Shown here piece after piece: positions 10,105 through 20,965 of a stretch of 64,000 nt of DNA. The DNA comes from Pleurodeles waltl. Its lineage: Eukaryota; Chordata; Amphibia; Caudata; Salamandridae. A program made the position numbers and the translations under genes. Position 1 is the stretch's first letter; the number at the start of each line of letters is the position of its first letter. The notes under the pieces are model-generated. The model had not been told where the DNA came from. It was given only the letters and a program-made list of their open reading frames with translations, and made no database searches. The stretch spans positions 336,849,844 through 336,913,843 of the forward strand of contig NC_090440.1 of the NCBI RefSeq assembly GCF_031143425.1, in the 5' to 3' direction.

Positions 10105-10370
10105 ATATACTAATCTCTCTGAGGAAAGGAATGTTGACTTGTGTTGTTACTTTAAAAGAATAACTGTGGTTAAAAGCAATTAAATGATATAAAATTGTAT
10201 TAACCAAACATGCTAAGGTTGTTGTGACTCTTTTCGTTCTTCCTCCAGTTAATAATCCAGTTAATCACAGTTAATGATCATGTCTACCTGGCGTTTTGTA
10301 GGAAATATTAATATTTCCAGATGTATTTGTGCTAGATTATTCAAAAGTATAAGAAAGTCCTCCTTCTTGC
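10105..10370. other. No recognisable feature
   Basis: AT-rich spacer between the MITE-like element and the second dispersed repeat. It contains only short open frames. Confidence 0.4.
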
Positions 10371-12330
10371 CCTGGCCACCACCAAACATTTTAGACAGAT
10401 ACTAGTGGTTACTGACTCTTGGCTGTACCCTGGGTGCTGCTTATCAGTCTCAGGGCCAGTGGTCTGGGTAAAGTGGATATGCAAATTAGGCTACTTATAA
10501 TTGGCTATGTCAACCTACCTATATGTCCCTTGTATATAGTAGAGCATGTAGGTTTAGGGACCCCAGCATAGGTAGTGCATCTATAGTTACACTGCTGAGG
10601 TACCCAGTGTCATTTTAAAGGCAGGCCTGCTTTGCTGGCTGCTTTTAAACTAAAGTTACATGCAAATTCGACTTTGGAATTAAAAGTACTTCCAAAGTCT
10701 TCAACTATCTTATTGTGTACATGTTAGTCACCCCTATGGTGTGCCCTAAGTGCCACTAGGGCTGGATGCGATGTAACTGTAAGCAGGGACCTTATAAAAA
10801 GTGTTTTATAAATTCTGGTGAGGTAAAATAGCCAGATGTGTTTTCCCTCACTGTAGCAAATGTGCTCCATAGGCTAGAATGGGGAGACTTTATTTTAATT
10901 AATCAAGTCCCAAAAGGAGCTAGATATATCAAGTTTGGTATCAAACTGGTTGTTATAATAAATGCAACAACTTGACATTGTTGAATTTAATATAACGAGT
11001 TGAAGGAAAGAGTTTTAGAACTCTACCAAAAAGTTCCCAACTTCAGCCCTGTAGTGCCCTTCTCTGATTGGCCAGCCTCTGGCAGCCTGGCCAGGCTGCC
11101 CTGTGAGGTGTGAAGTGACCTGAGCTGAAGACAAAGACACTGCCTGGGAGAAGAGATCTGCCTCAGCAGATGGGGAAAACAGGATGGGGAGAGAGCAGCC
11201 AAACTGATCTTCAAAGGAGGGAAGGGCATTTGGAGCAGTTCAGGACCTCCCTCATTTACTGCAAACCCATGCAACCAGGTACCATCCTGATTAGATTAGG
11301 AGAGGGCAGGAAAGGGGTGTGTTAAGGGGTTTTAGCTGTACCAGTGGGTGGACTCAACCAGACCTAACCTCCAAACTTCAGTTTCTACTATTTTGGATTT
11401 TTAAAGAATGTTGCTTCCTGGGATTGATTTATACATTCTGTGAGTTGGAGTGCTAACCATGAAGGAACAACTCAGAGCTTCTGGAACCTTGGGATGTGCT
11501 GTGGACACTGAGGAAGATCCAGAAGTTTGGAGAAGATTGAAGAAGATTTTGTAAAAAGCTCCATAAAGGGACCAACCTACAGTGGTGAGTCAAGCCGGCT
11601 GACTTTAACCGCAACCCGGCCTGACTTGCAGGTTCGTCCAGCTGAAAATCTCTGTTGCCCCCAGACATCCAGGATTTCACTGGGGGCTCCTGGAAAGGCA
11701 ATCCGATGACCTTGCCTCAAAATCGGCTTGCTGTGGAGGGTCGACCACCGTCGGAAGCGAAGAGCTCCAAAAAAAGTGACAAAGTCCAAACGTAAAAAGT
11801 TGATTGAGACTTCCCACGCAGCGCATCTCTGGAGGGCTCCAGGCACGTTGGGTCCAGATTCAGTTTCTATGCAAATGAGATTTCATCCTGAGAAATCATC
11901 TTAGTCAGAAGGTAGAATTCTTCACCGAGTTCTCCTATGACGCGTATCCGAATAGGGCTCCAGGGAGGTCAGATCAGATTGGTGACTTCGTCCCACTGAA
12001 GAAAATCTTCAAGAAAAAGACAAAGTCCTAAGTTAAGCTTTTGAACGAGGCCTCCCACTTGCTGTAGCCAAGCAGGGCGCCATCACAGCTGGCCATAAAC
12101 TTTGACATTGCCCCGGTCGAGGTACGACCAGATTTCCCAAGTGCCACTTTTAGTTTCCATGCGCTAAAAAAATGAATCCTTTACGGTTCCCTTTATTCGA
12201 TTTTATTCCTTTTGGTGTCAAACTAAATATAAAAATGCTTTCTATTTTCAGAAATTGGTTTTGGATTTTTAAACTGTTTCCTCTGTTTTTTTATTGTTGT
12301 TTTGTGATATTTGAATGCTTTACACACTTT
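10371..12330. mobile_element. Dispersed LTR-like repeat, copy 2, left part
   Basis: This contains the blocks shared with 3655-4830 (from about 10920) plus about 550 bp of extra sequence on the left. Three ATGCAAAT octamers lie at 10479-10486, 10660-10667 and 11869-11876. From about 11590 to 12150 there are several degenerate repeats around GGGCTCCAG, GACAAAGTCC and CGTCCNNCTGAA words, resembling a decayed internal VNTR. The element is interrupted at 12331 by a DNA transposon and appears to resume at 14396. Neither end was defined and no coding domain was recognised. Confidence 0.55.
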
Positions 12331-12353
12331 GGGCCTCATTACGGCTTTGGCGG
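12331..12353 (+). repeat. Left terminal inverted repeat
   Basis: GGGCCTCATTACGGCTTTGG followed by CGG. The reverse complement of 14373-14395 matches it at 18 of 23 positions, all mismatches falling at positions 3-5 and 14-15. Confidence 0.65.
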
Positions 12354-12619
12354 TCTTTTCTCAGGGCCGCAGCAGTAGTGGCCACCGAAAGAATGCCATG
12401 TTGGCAGTAATCCAACACCGTATTAAGAGTCAAACACTGAAAGCCACCAAAAACTGCCACAAATCCGACACCGGCAGGATACTGGAGGGCAGGAAAGAGG
12501 CGGTTCCAACACCAGCACCGCTAGCCTGACAACCTTCCACCCACCAGATTATGACCCACAAATCAGCACAGCTGTTCTTCAATGGTGGAAAACCATTCGG
12601 GGTCTGAACTGCTGAACTT

Positions 12620-13011
12620 AAAAACTCACTTCAGACAGAACACAACACCACACTGGACAATTCTAATACTCTGCACCTGACAACACATATACATACCAGA
12701 AGCACCTACTCACTGCACTATATAACACAACCCACAATCCTTTGCAACAAAAACCACATACAGAGACAGCAAGGACCTACAAACCTATAACTTAGAACTT
12801 ATAGGTACATATACACTTCACACTCAGCACACACCACACACCACACAACTGCACAATCAACACTATACAGACATTCCTACTGCACACAAATACCACAACT
12901 AACCACCCCACACAACCAAACACCCCCACCCCGCCAAGCAACCTACACTGCATCCTATACACACAACACCCACATCCCCCCCACCCCTGAGGTGCCTGCC
13001 AGCCCCCTTGA
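12620..13011 (+). pseudogene. Remnant of the Myb-like gene's Thr/Pro-rich 3' end
   Basis: The plus strand is CA-rich, as the coding strand of the 548-1216 segment is. It ends in GGTGCCTGCC..CCCTTGA, encoding GACQPP and a stop at 13009-13011, against GACLPT and a stop in the 5,971-bp unit. An in-frame TGA at 12988-12990 immediately precedes the conserved tail, so the frame is broken. Only the terminal block and the following 3' sequence align confidently. Correspondence of the CA-rich part is by composition and position. Confidence 0.4.
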
Positions 13012-13239
13012 TGCCCCTACCCTGTGTTGGTCATATTGCAGTCAGGGGTCAAGTAGGGACACTGTGAACTGCCATTTGTGCCTTTTGCAATATGTGCATT
13101 GGACTAGCCAATAGCCTTATGTTTGTAAGTAGTTATTTATTTTAATTCCATTTCACCTTCATAATACATCTAGACCAACCTGGTGTTAGATTTAATTGAA
13201 ACTTGTCCTGCCTTTATTTGTAAGTGGATGTTTAGTGCT

Positions 13240-13900
13240 TTTGGGCTTTGATTTGTGTGTGTGAGAAATGTGTGTGTGTGTGTGTTGGTTGTGCTAGCTA
13301 TTGTGCCTGGGCTGTATGTGTGTGTGGCCCTGCTATTAGTCACGCTGTCATGGCTGTGTATTGTGTGTGGGATATGTTTGTGTTTGGTACATGTATGTGT
13401 GTAGCTAAATTGTGTACTGTTTGTGTTGCCATGTGTTATGGTGGTGTTGTGTACCATTGTGTGGTTGTTGTGTGTGGGCCCATGTGTGGTGATGGTATTG
13501 TCTTATGCTTTGTGTGTTGTGTGGGCATGGTGTGACATATGGAATGTTGTATGGCAGTGTGATAGTGTTGTTTGGTTTTGTGGTGTTGTTACATGTTGTT
13601 GTCGGTATGTGTCGGTATGTGTTGTCATGTGTTGGTGTGCACTGACTCTGTTTGCAGAAGCATTTGTGTAGTTGCTGTTGTGATGTCATTGTGCGACTCA
13701 GTGGTGTTGTGTATGATTGTGTTGGACAGTGGCGGTCATGTGTGTGCGGGCCGGTGTGTGTTTGGCACGTGTGTGTTGCCCGTGATGTGTGTAGTTTGGG
13801 TGTGCATGTGTCTTGTACATGTATGCGTGTGTGTATGCAGGTGTGTGTGAGTGTTTGTATGGGTGCGTGGTTACGTGTGTGTGTGTGACCATCGCAAGCC
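13240..13900. repeat. TG-rich low-complexity tract with (GT)n runs
   Basis: The stretch is dominated by TGTG, TTGTG and ATGTGTG words. Pure (GT)n runs lie at about 13254-13262 and 13269-13286. The long minus-strand frame at 13405-13902 is an artefact of CA-richness (His, Thr, Cys, Gln) and is not called as a gene. Confidence 0.8.
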
Positions 13901-14372
13901 ATCCCAGCTGTTTATGTTGTGTTGGCAGGTGTACTAATGCCTTTGATTCCAATGTGTGCTAGGTGGGTGTACTTTCAGTTGTTGTCTTCATCGTCGTCAC
14001 TGGTTCCGGAGTTGTTGTGTGAGCAGGAACAGTGGGAGGACTTTGTGTTCAGGTTCCATGGCGGCTCTGAGGTATGGCCTCTTAACGGTGTGTGTCTCCT
14101 TTTATTCCATTGGTTTCCCCCAGGGTTTTGGTGGTGGTGCGACCGTGTCAGAAACCTTGGCGGTATGCAGCTTTGTAATGTGTTCAGCGGAAACATGGTC
14201 CCCGCCGGTCTGAAGGTGCCTACCGCCGTCCGCGGTGGCATGACCACACTGGCAGTACTGGCGGTAGTTTGGCTGTGTTCTGCTGGGAACAGCACCATGG
14301 TCATAATTTGTCGGTCTTCACTGCTGGGCCATTGATGGTATGAACGCCGCTACTAACATGGCAGTCGTGAGA

Positions 14373-14395
14373 CCGCCAAACTCGTAATGACCTCC
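14373..14395 (-). repeat. Right terminal inverted repeat
   Basis: Read on the minus strand it begins GGAGGTCATTACGAGTTTGG. It is followed on the plus strand by TTTGTCTCC, supplying the possible TTT target duplication. Confidence 0.65.
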
Positions 14396-14738
14396 TTTGT
14401 CTCCTAAGCATTGTTGCTCGTTGCGAAGCTACCAAGGGTTGAGCTGGGGTTTATTTATTGAGACCTAACTGGACCTAGTGGGGGTTAGTGGCCTATTGCT
14501 AAGTGAAGGGAATTACCTGCCCTTACCAATAACCCACTTTCCAACAAAAGCTGAAAGTCGTACAAAAGGGATATTGCGATTTTGACATAATGGTTTCTTT
14601 GAGTATAGAAAATGTAACTGTAAATAATATCCAATTATTTTTTTTAAAGTTGTATTGAAAAGAAACTTGTAAACATTGTAACTTTTTATATATATTTAGA
14701 AAAAATCAGGGCCGCTTGGAAGTGATCACCGATTTTAT
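14396..14738. mobile_element. Dispersed LTR-like repeat, copy 2, right part, then AT-rich tail
   Basis: The sequence from TTTGTCTCCTAAGC through CCAATAACCC reads as the continuation of the element cut at 12330. The first copy does not extend this far, so this rests on the nested structure and on general resemblance to tails of such repeats. From about 14580 the sequence becomes AT-rich without identifiable features. Confidence 0.35.
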
Positions 14739-15799
14739 TTAACCCCTTCGCTGCCAGGCCGTTTCCCCATCCTGTGCCAGGCCTTTTTTGCCTATTTGAA
14801 ATAGTTCTCTCTTAGGTCCTCATAACTTTTTGTTCACATAAGCTACCCACGCCAAATTTGCGTCCTTTTTTTCCAACATCCTAGGGATTCTAGAGGTACC
14901 CAAACTTTGTGGGTTCCCCTGAAGGAGGCCAAGAAATTAGCCAAAATACAGTGAAAATTGTGTTTTTTCAAAAAAATTGGAAAAAGGGGCTGCAGAAGAA
15001 GGCTTGTGGTTTTTTCCCTGAAAATGGCATCAACAAAGGGTTTGCGGTGCTAAAATCACCAGCTTCCCAGCATTCAGGAAAAGGCAGACTTGAATCAGAA
15101 AACCCAATTTTTCAACACAATTTTGGCATTTTACTGGGACATACCCCATTTTTACAATTGTTTGTGCTTTCAGCCTCCTTCCAGTCAGTGACAGAAATGG
15201 GTGTGAAACCAATGCTGGATCCTAGAAACCTAAACATTTCTGTAAAGTAGACAAAATTCTGAATTCAGCAAGGGGTAATCTGTGTAAATCCTACAAGGGT
15301 TTCCTACAGAAAATAACAACTGAAAAACAAAACATATTGAAATTGAGGTGAATAAACAGCAATTTTTTTCAACGTTTTACTCTGTAACTTTTTCCTGCAA
15401 TATCAGATTTTTGAAAGCAATATACTGTTACGTCTGCTGGACTCTTCTGGTTGCGGGGATATGTAGGTTCATCAAGAAGACTAGGTACCCAGAGCCAATA
15501 AATGAGCTGCACCCTGCAGTGGGTTTTCATTCTATACCGAGTATACTGCAATTAATTTGCTGAAATATAAAGAGAGAAAAATAGCTATCAAGAAAACCTT
15601 TGTATTTCCAAAATAAGCACAAGACAAGGTGTTGAGAAGCAGTGGTTATTTGCACATCTCTGAATTCCGGGGTGCCCATACTAGCATGTCAATTACAGGG
15701 CATTTCTCAAGTAGACGTCTTTTTTACACACTCTTATATTAGGAAGGAAAAAATGTAGAGAAAGACAAGGGTCAATAACACTTCTTTTGCTATTCTATG
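14739..15799 (+). mobile_element. Left flank of the satellite with a piggyBac-like terminus
   Basis: TTAA at 14739-14742 is followed by CCCCTTCGCTGCCAGGCC, and a second GCCAGGCC occurs about 24 bp later. piggyBac-type elements insert at TTAA and usually begin CCC or CCY with subterminal repeats, so this resembles such an end. The 1,060 bp up to the first satellite monomer carry no transposase and no clear satellite homology. If the reading is right, the satellite lies inside or beside a large non-autonomous element whose right end is outside the window. Confidence 0.4.
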
Positions 15800-16046
15800 T
15801 TCCCCCAAGTCTCCCCATAAAAATGATACCTCACTTGTGTGGGTAGGCCTAGCGCCCATAACAGGAAATGCCCCAAAACACAACATGGACACATCCCATG
15901 TTTTGGCAGAAAACAGAGGTGTTTTTTGCAAAGTGCCTACCTGTAGATTTTGGCCTCTAGCTCAGCCGGCACCTAGGATAACCTAGCGCCCGCGACAGGA
16001 AAGTTCTAGAATCTGAGAGGAGCCACAAATTTCCTGCCACCCAGCA
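15800..16046 (+). repeat. Rearranged edge monomer of the satellite
   Basis: Satellite homology begins at GTTCCCCCAAGTCTCCCC. About 180 bp follow the monomer consensus. Then roughly 150 bp that should lie between CACCTAGG and AAAGTTCTAG are missing. The gap is bridged by 21 bp (15982-16002) copied from another part of the monomer. The monomer resumes with an intact heat-shock element at 15999-16011. Confidence 0.85.
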
Positions 16047-16762
16047 TTCCCCCAAGTCTCCCGATAAAAATCATACCTCACTTGTGTGGGTAGGCCTAGC
16101 GCCCGCGACAGGAAATGCCCCAAAACACAACGTGGACACATCCCATTTCTTGGCAGAAAACAGAGGTGTTTTTTGCAAAGTGCCTACCTGTAGGTTTGGG
16201 CCTCTAGCTCAGCCGGCACCTACGGAAACCTACCAAACCTGTGCATTTTTGAAAACTAGAGAGCTAGGGGAATCCAAGATGGGGTGACATGTGGGGCTCT
16301 GACCAGGTTCTGTTACACAGAATACTTTGCAAACCTCAAACTTTGGCTAAAAAAACACATTTTCCTCACATTTCGGTGACAGAAATTCTAGAATCTGAGA
16401 GGAGCAACAAATTTCCTTCCACGCAGCATTCCCTCAAGTCTCCCGATAAAAATGATACCTCACTTGTGTGGGTAGGCCTAGCGCCCGTGACAGGAAATGC
16501 CCCAAAACACAACTGTGGACACATCCCATTTTTTGGCAGAAAACAGTGGTGTTTTTTGCAAAGTGCCTACCTGTAGATTTTGGCCTCTCGCTCAGCTGGC
16601 ACCTTGGGAAACCTACCAAACCTGTGCCTTTTTGCAAACTAGAGACCTAGGGGAATCCAAAATGGGGTGACTTGTGGGTATCTGACCAGGTTATGTTACC
16701 CAGAATCCTTTGCAAACCTCAAATTTGGGTAAAAAACACATTTTCCTCACATTTCGGTGACA

Positions 16763-16775
16763 GAAAGTTCTAGAA
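16763..16775 (+). promoter_or_regulatory. Perfect heat-shock element in satellite monomer (example)
   Basis: GAAagTTCtaGAA fits the canonical inverted pentamer array nGAAnnTTCnnGAAn. Equivalent perfect sites are at 15999-16011, 17145-17157, 17527-17539, 41605-41617, 45428-45440, 50020-50032 and 63789-63801, among many others. Of the first 39 monomers, 21 keep all three units. The others carry TAA in unit 1, TTA in unit 2, or a 1-bp deletion between units 1 and 2. Function is inferred from the motif only. Confidence 0.7.
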
Positions 16776-19700
16776 TCTGAGAGGAGCCACAAATTTCCTG
16801 CTACCCAGCATTCCCCCAAGTCTCCCGATAAAAATGATACCTCACTTGTGTGGGTAGGCCTAGCGCCCGTGACACGAAATGCCCCAAAACACAACTGTGG
16901 ACACATCCCATTTTTTGGCAGAAAACAGTGGTGTTTTTTGCAAAGTACCTACCTGTAGATTTTGGCCTCTCGCTCAGCTGGCACCTTGGGAAACCTACCA
17001 AACCTGTGCCTTTTTGCAAACTAGAGACCTAGGGGAATCCAAAATGGGGTGACTTGTGGGTATCTGACCAGGTTATGTTACCCAGAATCCTTTGCAAACC
17101 TCAAATTTGGGTAAAAAACACATTTTCCTCACATTTCGGTGACAGAAAGTTCTAGAATCTGAGAGGAGCCACAAATTTCCTGCCACCCAGCATTCCCCCA
17201 AGTCTCCCGATAAAAATCATACCTCACTTGTGTGGGTAGGCCTAGCGCCCGCGACAGGAAATGCCCCAAAACACAACGTGGACACCTCCCATTTCTTGGC
17301 AGAAAACAGATGTGTTTTTTGCAAAGTGCCTACCTGTAGGTTTTGGCCTCTAGCTCAGCTGGCACCTTGGGAAACCTACCAAACCTGTGCCTTTTTGCAA
17401 ACTAGAGACCTAGGGGAATCCAAAATGGGGTGACTTGTGGGTCTCTGACCAGGTTCTGTTACCCAGAATCCTTTGCAAACCTCAAAATTAGGGTAAAAAA
17501 CACATTTTCCTCACATTTCGGTGACAGAAAGTTCTAGAATCTGAGAGGAGCCACAAATTTCCTGCTACCCAGCATTCCCCTAAGTCTCCCGATAAAAATC
17601 GTACCTCACTTGTGTGGGTAGGCCTAGCGCCCGCGACAGGAAATGCCCCAAAACACAACGTGGACACATCCCATTTCTTGGCAGAAAACAGAGGTGTTTT
17701 TTGCAAAGTGCCTACCTGTAGGTTTGGGCCTCTAGCTCAGCCGGCACCTAGGGAAACCTACCAAACCTGTGCATTTTTTAAAACTAGAGATCTAGGGGAA
17801 TCCAAGAAGGGGTGACTTGTGGGGCTCTGACCAGGTTCTGTTACCCAGAATCCTTTGCTAACCTCAAAATTTGGCTAAACAAACACATTTTCCTCACATT
17901 TCGGTGACATAAAGTTCTGGAATCTGAGAGGAGCCACAAATTTCATTCCACCGAGCGTTCCCCCAAGTCTCCCGATAAAAATTATACCTCACTTGTGTGG
18001 GTAGGCCTAGCGTCCACGACAGGAAATGCCCCAAAACACGACATGGACACATCCCATTTTTTGACAGAAAACAGAGGTGTTTTTTGCACAGTGTCTACCT
18101 GTAGATTTTGGCCTCTAGCTCAGCCGGCACCTACAGAAACCTACCAAACCTGTGCATTTTTGAAAACTATAGAGCTAGGGGAATCCAAGATGGGGTGACT
18201 TGTGGGGCTCTGACCAGGTTCTGTTACACAGAATCCTTTGCAAACCTCAAAATGTGGCTAAAAAACAAATTTGCCTCACATTTCGGTGACAGAAAGTTAT
18301 AGAATCTGAGAGGAGCCACAAATTTCCTTCCACCCAGCATTCCCCTAAGTCTCTCGATAAAAATGATACCTCACTTATGTGGGTAGGCCTAGCGCCTGCG
18401 ACAGGAAATGCCCCAAAACACAACGTGTACACATCCCATTTCTTGGCAGAAAACAGAGGTGTTTTTTGCAATGTGTCTACCTGTAGATTTTGGCCTCTGG
18501 ATCAGCCTGCACCTAGGGAAACCTACCAAACCTGTGCATTTTTCAAAACTAGAGACCTAGGGGAATCCAAGATGGGGTGACTTGTGGGTCTCTGACCAGG
18601 TTCTGTTACCCAGAATCCTTTGCTAACCTCAAAATTTGGCTAAACAAACACATTTTCATCACATTTCGGTGACATAAAGTTCTGGAATCTGAGAGGAGCT
18701 ACAAATTTCCTTCCACCCAGCGTTCCCCCAAGTCTCCCGATAAAAATTATACCTCACTTGTGTGGGTAGGCCTAGCGTCCACGACAGGAAATGCCCCAAA
18801 ACACAACATGGGCACATCCCATTTTTTGACAGAAAACAGAGATGTTTTTTGCAAAGTGTCTACCTGTAGATTTTGGCCTCTAGCTCAGCCGGCACCTACG
18901 GAAACCTACCAAACCTGTGCATTTTTGAAAACTAGAGAGCTAGGGGAATCCAAGATGGGGAGACTTGTGGGGCTCTGACCAGGTTCTATTACACAGAATC
19001 CTTTGCAAACCTCAACATGTGGCTAAAAAACAAATTTTCCTCACATTTCGGTGACAGAAAGTTATAGAATCTGAGAGGAGCCACAAATTTCCTTCCACCC
19101 AGCATTTCCCTAAGTCTCCTGATAAAAATGATACCTCACTTATGTGGGTAGGCCTAGCGCCTGCGACAGGAAATACCCCAAAACACAACGTGGACACATC
19201 CCATTTCTTGGCAGAAAACAGAAGTGTTTTTTGCAATGTGTCTACCTGTAGATTTTGGCCTCTAGCTCAGCCTGCACCTAGGGAAACCTACCAAACCTGT
19301 GCATTTTTAAAAACTAGAGACCTAGGGGAATCCAAGATGGGGTGACTTGTGGGTCTCTGACCAGGTTCTGTTACCCAGAATCCTTTGCTAACCTAAAAAC
19401 TTGGCTAAAAAAACACATTTTCCTCACATTTCGGTGACAGAAAGTTCTAGAATCTGAGAGGAGCCACAAATTTCCTGCCACCCAGCATTCCCCCAAATCT
19501 CCCGATAAAAATCATACCTCACTTGTGTGGGTAGGCCTAGCGCCCGCGACAGGAAATGCCCCAAAACACAACGTGGACACATCCCATTTCTTGGCAGAAA
19601 ACAGAGGTGTTTTTTGCAATGTGTCTACCTGTAGATTTTGGCCTCTAGCTCAGCTGGCACCTTGGGAAACCTACCAAACCTGTGCCTTTTTGCAAACTAG

Positions 19701-20965
19701 AGACCTTGGGGAATCCAAAATGGGGTGACTTGTGGGTCTCTGACCAGGTTCTGTTACCCAGAATCCTTTGCAAACCTCAAATTTGGGTAAAAAACACATT
19801 TTCCTCACATTTCGGTGACAGAAAGTTCTAGAATTTGAGAGGAGCCACAAATTTCCTGCCACCCAGCATTCCCCCAAGTCTCCCGATAAAAATCATACCT
19901 CACTTTTGTGGGTAGGCCTAGCTCCCGCAACAGGAAATGCCCCAAAACACAACGTGGACACATCCCATTTCTTGGCAGAAAACAGATGTGTTTTTGCAAA
20001 GTGCCTACCTGTAGGTTTTGGCCTCTAGCTCAGCTGGCACCTTGGGAAACCTACCAAACCTGTGCCTTTTTGCAAACTAGAGACCTAGGGGAATCCAAAA
20101 TGGGGTGACTTGTGGGTATCTGACCAGGTTATGTTACCCAGAATCCTTTGCAAACCTCAAATTTGGGTAAAAAACACATTTTCCTCACATTTCGGTGACA
20201 GAAAGTTCTAGAATCTGAGAGGAGCCACACATTTCCTGCCACCCAGCATTCCCCCAAGTCTCCCGATAAAAATCATACCTCACTTGTGTGGGTAGGCCTA
20301 GCGCCCGCGACAGGAAATGCCCCAAAACACAACGTGGACACCTCCCATTTCTTGGCAGAAAACAGAGGTGTTTTTTGCAAAGTGCCTACCTGTAGGTTTT
20401 GGCCTCTAGCTCAGCTGGCACCTTGGGAAACCTACCAAACCTGTGCCTTTTTGCAAACTAAAGACCTAGGGGAATCCAAAATGGGGTGACTTGTGGGTCT
20501 CTGACCAGGTTCTGTTACCCAGAATCCTTTGCAAACCTCAAAATTTGGGTAAAAAACACATTTTCCTCACATTTCGGTGACAGAAAGTTCTAGAATCTTA
20601 GAGGAGCCACAAATTTCCTGCTACCCAGCATTCCCCCAAGTCTCCCGATAAAAATCGTACCTCACTTGTGTGGGTAGGCCTAGTGCCCGCGACAGGAAAT
20701 GCCCCAAAACACAACGTGGACACATCCCATTTCTTGGCAGAAAACAGAGGTGTTTTTTGCAAAGTGCCTACCTGTAGGTTTTGGCCTCTAGCTCAGCCGG
20801 CACCTAGGGAAACCTACCAAACCTGTGCATTTTTGAAAACTAGAGACCTACGGGAATCCAAGAAGGGGTGACTTGTGGGGCTCTGACCAGGTTCTGTTAC
20901 CCAGAATCCTTTGCTAACCTCAAACTTTGGCTAAACAAACACATTTTCCTCACATTTCGGTGACA

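Larger units (their letters stand above)
12331..14395. mobile_element. Harbinger-type non-autonomous transposon with TIRs
   Basis: The left terminus 12331-12353 (GGGCCTCATTACGG...) and the right terminus 14373-14395 are inverted repeats matching at 18 of 23 positions. TTT flanks both sides (12328-12330 and 14396-14398), consistent with the 3-bp target duplication of PIF/Harbinger elements. The plus strand is CA-rich from about 12620 to 12980 and TG-rich from about 13240 to 13900. The centre is homologous, in reverse orientation, to the 3' end of the Myb-like gene of the 5,971-bp unit: 469-485 matches 13100-13116, and 539-566 matches 12989-13019. I infer a deletion derivative that kept the gene's tail and lost its DNA-binding and transposase parts. 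Confidence 0.65.

Noticed and set aside
13405..13902. 165-residue minus-strand frame rich in His and Thr
   Set aside because: It lies entirely in a TG/CA low-complexity tract and has no domain-like sequence.
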